A stretch of DNA of 64,000 nucleotides from Dawidia soli. Its GTDB lineage: Bacteria; Bacteroidota; Bacteroidia; Cytophagales; Cyclobacteriaceae. The position numbers were made by a program, and so were the translations under genes. Below, in pieces: positions 44,130-52,996 of this stretch. The first letter of the stretch is position 1, and every line of letters starts with the position of its first letter. The notes under the pieces were generated by a model, which was not told the DNA's origin, made no database searches, and worked only from the letters and a program-made list of their open reading frames with translations. The stretch lies in assembly GCF_018598185.1 (NCBI RefSeq), contig NZ_JAHESC010000007.1:1-64000 (forward strand). The letters are read 5' to 3'.

Positions 44130-46490
44130 ATGATTAAGAACTATCTGCTGATCACCTTCCGAAACATTTTTCGTAACAAGCTGTTCTCGGGCGTAAACAT
44201 CCTGGGCCTTGCCTTTGGTATCTGCAGCACGCTGCTCATATTACTCTGGGTTTTTGACGAGCTACAGGTCGACAAGTTTCATGCGCAGTCGGACCGGCTT
44301 TACCGCGTCATGGAAAATCAGAAGGCGTCCGACGGCAGGATCTATACCTGGGCCGCTACGCCCGGGCCGATGGCTCCCTTCATTAAAGATAAATATCCCG
44401 AGATTGAGCTTGCCACGCGCATGACGTGGGGAGAGAACCTGCTTTTTCAATATGGCGACAAGTCGTACTTCAACGAGGGCATTTATGTAGACCAGGATTT
44501 CCTGCAAATGTTCACGTTCCCGCTACTGGCGGGCGATGCCAATACCGCGTTGAAAGACAAGAGCTCGGTTGTGATCAGCCGTGCGATGGCCGAAAGTTAT
44601 TTCGGCTCCGCCCAGTCGGCATTGGGTAAGATCTTCCAGGTAGACGCCAAAAAGACCTATACGGTAACGGGCGTGTTGCAGGACATTCCCAAAAGTGCTT
44701 CGATGCAGTTTGAATACCTGTTGCCCTTCCAGGTCTTTTTCGATGTCAATAAAGAATGGCTCGACGAGTGGGGCAACAACAACGTGCGCACGTACGTACT
44801 GTTGACCCAAGGAGCCGATGCGACTAATTTCTCCGGTAAGCTTCGGGACGAAATAGCAACCCACGAGGCGAAAACCAACGTGTCGCTGTTTATACAATCT
44901 TACGGCGACGCCTACTTGTACGGAGACTTTGACAACGGCATACAGTCGGGCGGGCGGATCGAAACGGTACGCATCTTCCTGATTGTAGCGGCTTTTGTGC
45001 TGGTCATCGCCTGTATCAATTTTATGAATCTGTCCACCGCCCAGGCTACCAAGCGGGCCAAGGAAGTGGGGCTACGAAAAGTGATCGGTGCGATACCGCG
45101 CCAGTTGTTCCGGCAGTTTATGGCCGAGTCGTTCTTTACCGTGCTGCTGTCTGCGGCGATCGCCGTCCTGCTGACATTCCTGCTGCTGCCCGGGTTCAAC
45201 ACCCTTACGGGTAAAGATGTGCAGCTCCGGGCGGTAGACCCTACCGTGTGGTTGATCTTTGCCGGCATCATTGTCTTTACCGGGTTCGCCGCCGGCAGCT
45301 ATCCGGCCCTGGTCATCGCCGGCTTTAAACCGGCCCAGGTGCTGAAGGGCCAGCTCAAGAGCGGCAACCGCGCCGCGGCCTTTCGCAAGTCGCTGGTAGT
45401 GGTGCAGTTTTCGCTTTCCATTATATTGATCATTAGCACCATCGTGGTATTCCGGCAAATGAGCTTCATGGAAGATCGCAACATCGGTTTTGACCGTCAG
45501 AACCTGTACTCGGTCTGGATGGAGGGCGATCTCTCCCGGAAGTATGAAACCTTCCGCAACGAACTGCTGGCTCTTCCGGGGATCGAAAGCGTTACAGCGT
45601 CCAGCCAGTCGCCGATCAACGTTGGTAACTCCACGTATGGCGTGCAGTGGGAGGGTAAGAATCCCGACGATAAAATACTGTTCTCGAACATGAACGTCGA
45701 CTACGATTTTATCCAATCCTTGAAAATGGAAATGGCAGAAGGCCGCGCATTCGACCGAAGCCAGGTGGCCGACAGCGATAACTATGTGATGAACGAAGCG
45801 GCTGCCGCCAAGATCGGACTCCAGGATCTCGTCGGTCGCGAGATTACGATGTGGGACCAAAAAGGCAAAGTCATCGGCATCGTCAAAAACTTCAACTTCG
45901 GGTCGCTGCACGCCGCCGTTGAGCCCCTCATTATGCGCATCGATACCTCGTGGATGAACTGCATGCTTATCCGGGCGGAGGCCGGCAAAACGGCCGAAGC
46001 CTTGCAGTCTACCGAAAAGCTTTGGAAAGAATACCTGCCGCAATACCCGCTGCGTTACAAGTTCCTGAATCACGATTGGGAAGAATACTATAAGTCTGAA
46101 GCCCAGCGCGGCAAGGTGTTTAATGTCCTGTCGATCGTCTCCATCTTCATCAGCTGCCTGGGTTTGTTCGGTCTGTCGGCCTTCTCGGCCGAGCGGCGCA
46201 CCAAGGAGCTTGGCATCCGCAAGGCCATGGGGGCATCGACCACGGGACTGGTCCGGCTGATGGGGCAGGAGTTCAGCACACTGGTCGTGGTAGCCGCCGT
46301 CATTGGCTGCCCGGTGGGCTGGTTCCTGATGAACAAGTGGCTGGAAAGTTACGCCTACCATATTGAAGTAGGGTACCTGGTGCCGGTTATTGCTGCGGCG
46401 GCCTGTTTCGCCGTCTCCGTCATGACGGTCGCCTACCACTCCCTGCGGGCTGCCACCAAAGACCCGGTACAGACGCTCCGGCATGAATAG
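44130..46490 (+). CDS. MacB-like ABC transporter permease (FtsX family)
   Basis: 786 residues from the ATG at 44130; in-frame codons upstream to 44058 do not look like part of the protein. Architecture is the duplicated FtsX form of Bacteroidota: helix 1 at about 20-40 ('GVNILGLAFGICSTLLILLW'), a MacB periplasmic domain, three helices at about 285-430 with 'QATKRAKEVGLRKVIGAIPR', a second helix and periplasmic domain, and three closing helices with 'RRTKELGIRKAMGASTTGLV'. No ATPase gene is adjacent, which is usual for these orphan permeases. It probably exports a lipid, peptide or drug, or transmits force to periplasmic partners; the substrate is unknown. Confidence 0.92.
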   Translation: MIKNYLLITFRNIFRNKLFSGVNILGLAFGICSTLLILLWVFDELQVDKFHAQSDRLYRVMENQKASDGRIYTWAATPGPMAPFIKDKYPEIELATRMTWGENLLFQYGDKSYFNEGIYVDQDFLQMFTFPLLAGDANTALKDKSSVVISRAMAESYFGSAQSALGKIFQVDAKKTYTVTGVLQDIPKSASMQFEYLLPFQVFFDVNKEWLDEWGNNNVRTYVLLTQGADATNFSGKLRDEIATHEAKTNVSLFIQSYGDAYLYGDFDNGIQSGGRIETVRIFLIVAAFVLVIACINFMNLSTAQATKRAKEVGLRKVIGAIPRQLFRQFMAESFFTVLLSAAIAVLLTFLLLPGFNTLTGKDVQLRAVDPTVWLIFAGIIVFTGFAAGSYPALVIAGFKPAQVLKGQLKSGNRAAAFRKSLVVVQFSLSIILIISTIVVFRQMSFMEDRNIGFDRQNLYSVWMEGDLSRKYETFRNELLALPGIESVTASSQSPINVGNSTYGVQWEGKNPDDKILFSNMNVDYDFIQSLKMEMAEGRAFDRSQVADSDNYVMNEAAAAKIGLQDLVGREITMWDQKGKVIGIVKNFNFGSLHAAVEPLIMRIDTSWMNCMLIRAEAGKTAEALQSTEKLWKEYLPQYPLRYKFLNHDWEEYYKSEAQRGKVFNVLSIVSIFISCLGLFGLSAFSAERRTKELGIRKAMGASTTGLVRLMGQEFSTLVVVAAVIGCPVGWFLMNKWLESYAYHIEVGYLVPVIAAAACFAVSVMTVAYHSLRAATKDPVQTLRHE

Positions 46491-46614
46491 GCCCGTATAG
46501 TATAATAACGTTGCCGGCCAGCACATGACAGTTTGCAGCGCAGCGATTGTTTATCTTTATTCGTATAGAAATAAAGGTCACTTTCTCTGCGTGTTATAGA
46601 ATCCTGACCGATCA

Positions 46615-46644
46615 TTTTATTTAACACTGAATCCGCTAACTTTA
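46615..46644 (+). promoter_or_regulatory. Candidate promoter of the lutABC operon
   Basis: TTTT at 46615-46618, 18 bases, then TAACTTTA at 46637-46644, seven of eight positions of TAnnTTTG. The rest of the 46491-46689 interval shows no gene. Confidence 0.3.
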
Positions 46645-46689
46645 GGTGTTGATAAAACGACGCGCACAGACGTGCCGACCAGACAAACT

Positions 46690-47424
46690 ATGAAGGTGGC
46701 ATTATTTGTGCCCTGTTACGTAGACCAGTTCTATCCCCAGGTAGCGATCGCAACGCTGGAAGTATTGGAAAAACAGGGCGTTACGGTAGTATATCCCGCG
46801 CGGCAAACCTGCTGTGGGCAACCCATGGCCAACTCGGGCTTCGAGCACCTGGCCACGGGGTGTAATGAGAACTTCGTGGAGAACTTTGCTGATTGCGACT
46901 ACATCGTCTCGCCATCAGGAAGTTGCGTGCTTCACATTAAAGACCATTTGCATGTGGAAAGCGCCGAAGAGAAGGCTGCATCGATCCGCCGGCGCACCTA
47001 CGAACTGGTCGAATTCCTCACCGACATCGTACAGGTAAAGACCTTGACCAGCCGGTTTCCGCACCGCGTGGGTTTGCACCAGAGCTGTCACGGACAGCGC
47101 GGGTTAAAGCTGTCGCAGATGTCAGAGCTGGTAGCGCCACCGTTCTCCAAGACGGGTCAGCTGCTCGGCCTGGTAGAAGGGCTTGAGCTGGTGCAGCTTA
47201 ACCGCGCGGATGAATGCTGCGGCTTTGGCGGCACCTTCTGCGTGGCCGAAGAAGCCGTATCGGTAAAGATGGGCAAGGATCGGGTTGCGGACCATGAGGC
47301 ACAGGGAGCGGCCTTTATTACGGGCAACGACATGTCCTGCCTCATGCACCTGGAAGGAATTCTGCGCCGCCAGAACAGTCCTATGAAAGTTGTACACGTC
47401 GCCGAAATCCTCAACGCATGGTAA
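46690..47424 (+). CDS. lutA: Lactate utilization iron-sulfur protein LutA
   Basis: 244 residues from the ATG at 46690; a GTG at 46672 would add six. Two cysteine-rich CCG domains are present: 'FVPCYVDQFYPQV' with 'QTCCGQPMANSG', and 'LHQSCHGQRGLKL' with 'DECCGFGGTFCV', which hold the iron-sulfur or non-cubane cluster as in glycolate oxidase GlcF and heterodisulfide reductase HdrB. With LutB and LutC it forms the L-lactate dehydrogenase complex that makes pyruvate. The stop codon overlaps the lutB start, so the three genes form one operon. Confidence 0.94.
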   Translation: MKVALFVPCYVDQFYPQVAIATLEVLEKQGVTVVYPARQTCCGQPMANSGFEHLATGCNENFVENFADCDYIVSPSGSCVLHIKDHLHVESAEEKAASIRRRTYELVEFLTDIVQVKTLTSRFPHRVGLHQSCHGQRGLKLSQMSELVAPPFSKTGQLLGLVEGLELVQLNRADECCGFGGTFCVAEEAVSVKMGKDRVADHEAQGAAFITGNDMSCLMHLEGILRRQNSPMKVVHVAEILNAW

Positions 47425-48818
47425 GCCCATCACAGCCTCACCCGGATCACGCCACCCTGGCCGAGAAGTTTAACCGCGACGAAGCCCGCGTGGACTGGCA
47501 TGACAAAACGCTGTGGTTCATCCGCGAGAAACGCGACCGCGCCGCCCACACCTTGCCGGAGTGGGAGGACCTGCGGGAGACGGCATCGCAGATCAAACAT
47601 CGCGTACTCGACAACCTGCACGACTACCTGCTACAGTTCGAGGCACAGGCACAACGCAACGGTGTCACCGTACATTGGGCGGCGACCGCCGAAGAGCATA
47701 ATCAGATCGTACATCGCATCATACAACAGGCGGGCGTTACAAACATCGTCAAGAGTAAATCGATGTTGACGGAAGAATGCCATTTGAATGACTACTTACA
47801 AGAGAAGGGCATAACAGTCGTCGATACAGACCTTGGCGAGCGCATCGTGCAACTGGCAGGCGAACCGCCCAGCCACATCGTGTTGCCCTGTATACACTGG
47901 AAGAAAGAAGAGATCGGCGAGTTGTTTCACCGCCACCTCGGCACACCGGCCGGCAATGCCGACCCGCAGTTTCTTACGGGTGCCGCACGCGCGCACCTGC
48001 GGGAACGGTTTATGACCAGCCGCGTGGCCATCACGGGTGTAAACTTTGCGGTAGCCGAAACGGGCGAGGTGGTCGTATGCACGAACGAAGGAAACGCCGA
48101 CCTGGGAGTACAATTGGCCGATGTGCACATCGCGTGCATGGGCATTGAAAAGATCATCCCCGAACGCAAAGACCTGGGCATCTTCCTGCGACTGCTCGCG
48201 CGAAGCGCCACCGGGCAACCGGTCACGACATATTCCAGCCACTTCCGCACCCCACGCGCCGGGCAGACGATGCACATCGTGTTGGTCGACAACGGCCGCA
48301 GTGCACGCCTGCAGGAAGAGAGCTTCCGCCATGCGCTCAAGTGCATCCGGTGTGGTGCCTGCATGAACACCTGCCCGGTATACCGGCGCAGCGGCGGCCA
48401 TAGTTACCACTACGCCATTGCCGGCCCCATCGGGGCCATTCTGGCTCCCGCGCTTGACATGAAACGACACGCCGACCTGCCCTTTGCCTCGACGTTGTGC
48501 GGATCGTGCACTAATGTATGCCCGGTAAAGATCAACATACACGAGCAGCTCTACGACTGGCGGCAAGTGCTTGCCCGCCAGGGGTATGTAGGCGGCGTGA
48601 AGAAGATAGGGTTGACAGGCATGGCGGCCGTGTTAGCGCGTCCGCGCCTCTACCGATGGAGTGGCACCGTGGGGCGGTGGTTTATGAAATCCCTGCCGGC
48701 CCTCCTGAACAATAAACTCAACCCGTGGTACAAGCAACGGGAGATGCCGGCCGTGCCCAAACAATCGTTCCAGGAATGGTACCGCCAAAACCGACAGCAA
48801 CATGGACAGCAGAGATAA
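47418..48818 (+). CDS. lutB: Lactate utilization iron-sulfur protein LutB
   Basis: 466 residues. An N-terminal LUD domain (about 60-290, with 'GVNFAVAETGEVVVCTNEGN') is followed by two 4Fe-4S motifs: 'CIRCGACMNTCPVYRR' near residue 312 and 'CGSCTNVCPVKINIHEQL' near 360. A closing segment 'FQEWYRQNRQQHGQQR' is typical. It moves electrons from lactate oxidation to an acceptor, presumably quinone or a flavoprotein. The start codon overlaps the end of lutA, and the 3' end overlaps lutC by 17 bases. Confidence 0.94.
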   Translation: MVSPSQPHPDHATLAEKFNRDEARVDWHDKTLWFIREKRDRAAHTLPEWEDLRETASQIKHRVLDNLHDYLLQFEAQAQRNGVTVHWAATAEEHNQIVHRIIQQAGVTNIVKSKSMLTEECHLNDYLQEKGITVVDTDLGERIVQLAGEPPSHIVLPCIHWKKEEIGELFHRHLGTPAGNADPQFLTGAARAHLRERFMTSRVAITGVNFAVAETGEVVVCTNEGNADLGVQLADVHIACMGIEKIIPERKDLGIFLRLLARSATGQPVTTYSSHFRTPRAGQTMHIVLVDNGRSARLQEESFRHALKCIRCGACMNTCPVYRRSGGHSYHYAIAGPIGAILAPALDMKRHADLPFASTLCGSCTNVCPVKINIHEQLYDWRQVLARQGYVGGVKKIGLTGMAAVLARPRLYRWSGTVGRWFMKSLPALLNNKLNPWYKQREMPAVPKQSFQEWYRQNRQQHGQQR

Positions 48819-49392
48819 AATACTGCAAGCAGTAAAGGCCGGCAGGAAGTCGACGCCGCCGCAGACACCCCCCGTCTGGACGCCGCGAACCCCAGCCATA
48901 GAAGAGCTCACCACGCGTTTTGAAACAACGTTGACCGGCATCGGCGGCAACGTCGTGCGTGTATTCTCCTGGCACGAGATCATTGAATATATTCACGGTA
49001 CCTTTACTGCGTCGCAGCGCATCCTCTCCGCTGTTCCGGCACTTGACCTGCCGGCCGCGGCAATGCCGGCAGGCCCGCACAGCTTTGAAGATGTAGACCT
49101 GATCGTATTGGAGCCGCACTTTGGCGTAGCCGAAAATGGTGCAGCATGGCTGACCGACAGCCGCATGCCCGATCGGGTACTGCCGTTTATTGCGCAACAC
49201 ATTGCGTTGGTGCTGCGGGTGGAAGACCTGGTGCCCACCATGCAAGAGGCGTATGCCCGCATAGGCTCGGAACAATATGAATTAGGGACATTCATTGCCG
49301 GCCCGTCCAAGACGGCCGACATTGAGCAGTCGCTGGTACTGGGCGCGCACGGCCCCAAGAGCATGACCGTTTTCCTGTTGCAGCTGTCATAG
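48802..49392 (+). CDS. lutC: Lactate utilization protein LutC
   Basis: 196 residues, a single LUD domain (DUF162). Conserved ends include 'DKILQAVKAGRK', 'GVAENGAAWLTDSRM', 'IAQHIALVLRVEDLVPTM' and the closing 'FIAGPSKTADIEQSLVLGAH' with 'GPKSMTVFLL'. It is the third member of the LutABC lactate oxidation complex. It overlaps lutB by 17 bases and is followed after 121 bases by the rhamnose mutarotase gene. Confidence 0.93.
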   Translation: MDSRDKILQAVKAGRKSTPPQTPPVWTPRTPAIEELTTRFETTLTGIGGNVVRVFSWHEIIEYIHGTFTASQRILSAVPALDLPAAAMPAGPHSFEDVDLIVLEPHFGVAENGAAWLTDSRMPDRVLPFIAQHIALVLRVEDLVPTMQEAYARIGSEQYELGTFIAGPSKTADIEQSLVLGAHGPKSMTVFLLQLS

Positions 49393-49513
49393 ATCCTCTA
49401 CTCCGATCGTCTGTGCGCGGGAGCTTCGGAAGTCCGCTGCCGGGACGGTACAGGATGCATCCCGTTGCCGGGAGTTGTTAGCTTAAAGAACGTTTACTGT
49501 TATCCCGATACCC

Positions 49514-49828
49514 ATGAAGCGCATCGCTTTTAAAATGAAACTCAAACCCGGCTACCGCGCGGAGTATACCCGCCGGCATGCCGCCCTGTGGCCCGAGGTA
49601 AAGGCCTTGTTGCAGGAGGCGGGCGTACACGATTATTCAATATTCTTCGACGAGGATACCGACACGCTGTTTGCCGTGCAGAAAGTAGATGGCGCCGCCG
49701 GCTCGCAAGCCCTGGGAAACCAGGACGTTATTCGCCGCTGGTGGGCGTACATGGCCGACATCATGGAGACCAATCCCGATCAATCACCCATCAGCAAATC
49801 GCTCCCCGAAGTCTTTTACTTACCCTGA
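49514..49828 (+). CDS. rhaM: L-rhamnose mutarotase
   Basis: 104 residues, the usual size. It matches the RhaM/YiiL family closely: 'RRHAALWPEV' with the catalytic His22, 'DVIRRWWAYMADIMETNPD' and the closing 'LPEVFYLP'. The enzyme interconverts alpha- and beta-L-rhamnose (and some other sugars) so that the isomerase can use both forms. It lies between lutABC and a GH106 rhamnosidase-like gene, with only 11 bases to the latter, which strongly suggests a rhamnoside degradation unit. Confidence 0.95.
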   Translation: MKRIAFKMKLKPGYRAEYTRRHAALWPEVKALLQEAGVHDYSIFFDEDTDTLFAVQKVDGAAGSQALGNQDVIRRWWAYMADIMETNPDQSPISKSLPEVFYLP

Positions 49829-49839
49829 TAGCGTTGGTT

Positions 49840-52785
49840 ATGATAACGAATAAGCCTGTTGTTGCCGTTGTTATAGAAAGCGTTCTGGTGGGGGTGCTCA
49901 CCGTGCTGTTGCTGACCGGGTGTAACAAGCAGGTCTATCATCCAACATGGCCGGCCGTCGACCGGCAAACTAAGCCCTGGACCCGTTGGTGGTGGCACGG
50001 CAGTGCCGTAACCCGCGCGGGCATCACGGCGGAACTCGAGGCCTACCAACGCGCCGGCATCGGCGGGTTGGAGATAACACCGATCTATGGCGTGTATGGC
50101 GAAGAGTCAACCTTTATCGACTTTCTCTCGCCGCAATGGATGGAGATGTTGTTGTTCACGCTGCAAGAGGCCGGGCGTCTCGGGCTGGGCATCGATATGG
50201 CTACCGGTACGGGTTGGCCTTTCGGCGGCCCCTGGATCGGCGATGACGACGCGTGCAAGAACATGTACCACCAGGTATATACCGTCGCGGGCGGGCAGCG
50301 GCTGACAGAAAAGATCAGGTTCATACAACCGTCGTACCTCCGTGCCATCGGCAATTCATTTCACGGATCGGCAACGCCGGCGTCAGGCACGATACATACC
50401 GTGGGCTTTACCGATCCGCCGCCCGACATCCGCACCCTGCAACAGCCCATCGCTGCCAACAAGAACCTGCAGGCGTTGGCCATCGACCAGGTTCAGTTCG
50501 AGCGACCACTGGCTTTGCAAACGCTGATGGCCTATGGCCCCGGCAATGCGGTCGTAAACCTGACGGACCAGGTAGAAGCCGACGGCACCCTGGCGTGGAT
50601 CGCGCCACCCGGCACCTGGACGCTATACGCCATCTTCCCCGGCTGGCATGGCAAGATGGTGGAGCGGGCCGGTCCCGGGGGCGAGGGCAATGTTATCGAT
50701 CACTTCTCGGCGGAAGCCTTGCAGCGGTATCTGCAAAAGTTCGACAGCGCCTTTGCCGGCAAGGACCTGAAAACGCTGCGCGCTTTCTTCAACGATTCGT
50801 ACGAGGTAGACGACGCCCGCGGTGCGGCAGACTGGACACCCGCCTTGTTTGCGGAGTTTGAAAAACGACGCGGCTATGATCTGCGCAACCATCTGCCCGC
50901 GTTGTTTGGAAACGATACTCCCGAAAAGAATGCCCGTGTGCTTTGCGACTACCGCGAGACGATCTCGGATCTGCTCTTACAGCATTTCACCATGCCCTGG
51001 AGGCAGTGGGCACATGGTTACAAAAAGATCATCCGCAATCAGGCACACGGATCACCCGCCAATATCCTCGACCTGTATGCGGCGATCGACATTCCCGAGA
51101 TCGAAGGTATCGAACCACTGCGGATCAGGATGGCGTCGTCGGCCGGCAACGTGTCGGGAAAGGAACTGGTGTCGTCTGAGTCGGCCACGTGGCTTGACGA
51201 ACATTTCGAATCCAACCTGCATGACATCAAGGTGGCCATCGACCGGTTCTTCGTCAACGGTGTCAATCACGTCTTTTATCACGGTACCTGTTATTCGCCG
51301 CCCGACGAGCCATGGCCCGGGCGCCTGTTCTATGCCGCCGTGCACATGAATCCACGCAACCCACAGTGGGACGACGCGCGTGCGCTGAACAATTATATCG
51401 CCCGTTGCCAATCCTGGCTGCAACGCACCCGGCCTGATCAGGATGTATTATTATATCTGCCGATATACGACCGGTTCTCGACCCCGGGAAAAGAAATGGT
51501 CGAGCATTTCGACGGCATCGGTAAGCAATTTGACAGTACAGCCTTCGCGACCGCCGCCACAACCCTGTACGACCGGGGGTATGCATTCGACTACATATCC
51601 GATCGTCAGCTGCACGACTGCGCGGTGGGTAAGCAGGGCATCCGCACGTCCGGCGACAGTTACTATCAGGTGATTGTCCTTCCGCACAGTCGTTATATTC
51701 CCTGGAAGACCTTCGAGAAGATCACGATGCTGGTCGGCGAAGGAGCCGTGGTATTGGCCCCTGGCGGCCTGCCGGAGGCACTCGCCGGAAACAACGTAAC
51801 GCCCGGGCAGGAGAAAGACTTTCGCACCTGGAAACAAATACCAATGCTGACCCGCGACCACAACGTACAGGAACGGAAGTGGGGTAGCGGCGTGGTACTG
51901 GAGGGCAACGATCTTGAAGCGTTATTGGAAGTTGCTGCGGTCCGGCGCGAGCGGTTGGCAGATACCGGCCTGCGCTATATTCGAAAGCGACATCTTGAAA
52001 ATGACGCTATCTATTTTATCAGCGGTCCCCCTGAGCGCGGCTACGCCGGCTGGCTGGCGTTGTCGGCCGGTGCCGGGAATGTTATTGTGTACGATCCCAT
52101 GCGCGGTACGATCGGCCGTGGCGTAAGCCGTGTATCCCGTACGGGCGATCAGGAAGTATACCTGGAGCTGCAGCCCGGACAGAGCGTCATTGTTCAGCTT
52201 CATGACGGACCGATCGAAGCGGATATACTTCCATTCTACAGGCCCACGAACAGCACAGTCCCTTTACAGGGACCGTGGACAGTAACGTTTATAAAAGGAG
52301 GTCCGGAATTACCGGCACCGATGACGTTGAATATCCTGGGCTCCTGGCCGGATCTTGGTATACCCGCGCTGCAGGCATTTTCAGGTACGGCAAAATATGC
52401 TACATCCTTTCCGCGTCCGGCAAAAGCCGCGGTGGCGTGGTCTCTTGATCTGGGAGATGTAAAGGAGAGCACGGTTGTTACCTTAAACGGCCGTGTACTC
52501 GACACGTTACTGGGGCCTCCATACCGCGTAACCATCGACGCGGCGTGGTTGAAAGAACAGAATGAACTGACCATTACCGTATCGAACCTCATGGCCAACC
52601 GTATTGCCGACCTCGACAAGCGCGGCGTATTCTGGAAGAAGTTCTACAACGTCAACCTGGCGGCACGTAAGGTCGAGAATCGCACGGACGGGATATTCAG
52701 CGCGGCCGGCTGGGCGCCGCGTCCCTCGGGACTGCTCGGTTCTGTAACCCTGGTAGCATTGGAGCGCGTTGATCCCACGCCCTGA
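49840..52785 (+). CDS. GH106 alpha-L-rhamnosidase-like lipoprotein
   Basis: 981 residues from the ATG at 49840. The frame is open further upstream across rhaM, but that part is out-of-frame shadow. Lipoprotein signal with 'LTVLLLTGC' (Cys28), so it is membrane-anchored and faces the periplasm or surface. The catalytic part begins 'PWTRWWWHGSAVTRAGI' and 'QRAGIGGLEITPIYGVYG', the signature of glycoside hydrolase family 106, followed by 'DMATGTGWPFGGPW', 'FNDSYEVDDARGAADWTP' and 'ITYHGTCYS'-like 'VFYHGTCYSPPDEPWPG'. A beta-sandwich domain closes the protein. Family members release L-rhamnose from pectin or flavonoid glycans. The mutarotase next to it supports this substrate. Confidence 0.88.
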   Translation: MITNKPVVAVVIESVLVGVLTVLLLTGCNKQVYHPTWPAVDRQTKPWTRWWWHGSAVTRAGITAELEAYQRAGIGGLEITPIYGVYGEESTFIDFLSPQWMEMLLFTLQEAGRLGLGIDMATGTGWPFGGPWIGDDDACKNMYHQVYTVAGGQRLTEKIRFIQPSYLRAIGNSFHGSATPASGTIHTVGFTDPPPDIRTLQQPIAANKNLQALAIDQVQFERPLALQTLMAYGPGNAVVNLTDQVEADGTLAWIAPPGTWTLYAIFPGWHGKMVERAGPGGEGNVIDHFSAEALQRYLQKFDSAFAGKDLKTLRAFFNDSYEVDDARGAADWTPALFAEFEKRRGYDLRNHLPALFGNDTPEKNARVLCDYRETISDLLLQHFTMPWRQWAHGYKKIIRNQAHGSPANILDLYAAIDIPEIEGIEPLRIRMASSAGNVSGKELVSSESATWLDEHFESNLHDIKVAIDRFFVNGVNHVFYHGTCYSPPDEPWPGRLFYAAVHMNPRNPQWDDARALNNYIARCQSWLQRTRPDQDVLLYLPIYDRFSTPGKEMVEHFDGIGKQFDSTAFATAATTLYDRGYAFDYISDRQLHDCAVGKQGIRTSGDSYYQVIVLPHSRYIPWKTFEKITMLVGEGAVVLAPGGLPEALAGNNVTPGQEKDFRTWKQIPMLTRDHNVQERKWGSGVVLEGNDLEALLEVAAVRRERLADTGLRYIRKRHLENDAIYFISGPPERGYAGWLALSAGAGNVIVYDPMRGTIGRGVSRVSRTGDQEVYLELQPGQSVIVQLHDGPIEADILPFYRPTNSTVPLQGPWTVTFIKGGPELPAPMTLNILGSWPDLGIPALQAFSGTAKYATSFPRPAKAAVAWSLDLGDVKESTVVTLNGRVLDTLLGPPYRVTIDAAWLKEQNELTITVSNLMANRIADLDKRGVFWKKFYNVNLAARKVENRTDGIFSAAGWAPRPSGLLGSVTLVALERVDPTP

Positions 52786-52900
52786 ATCAGGCGGCATAGT
52801 GCAGGACAGTTCGCGATTGAGGGGACTATATTTTTGAAACGGATATGGATCCCGTGTGCATGCGCGGGATGATTAAATTTCGACGCAGGGTTAATTGATA

Positions 52901-52929
52901 AAAGCCGGTTTCATACGCCGGCTTTTTTT
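52901..52929 (+). terminator. Intrinsic terminator after the rhamnosidase gene
   Basis: AAAGCCGG (52901-52908) pairs with CCGGCTTT (52918-52925), with a run of seven T from 52923. It ends the lut-rhaM-GH106 block on the + strand. Confidence 0.8.
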
Positions 52930-52949
52930 GGTCGGTACATAAAGAAGAA

Positions 52950-52966
52950 GCCACTCATAGAGTGGC
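52950..52966 (-). terminator. Hairpin after the PEP synthase gene, probable terminator
   Basis: GCCACTC (52950-52956) pairs perfectly with GAGTGGC (52960-52966) around three bases. On the minus strand it is followed by a T/C-rich tail (52941-52949), downstream of ppsA. Confidence 0.5.
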
Positions 52967-52996
52967 CCCGTCATTCTAACCAATCAGTGGCAAAAC

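Noticed and set aside
49588-49839. 84-residue extension of the GH106 gene across rhaM
   Set aside because: This part is the alternative frame of the conserved mutarotase; the lipoprotein signal begins at 49840.
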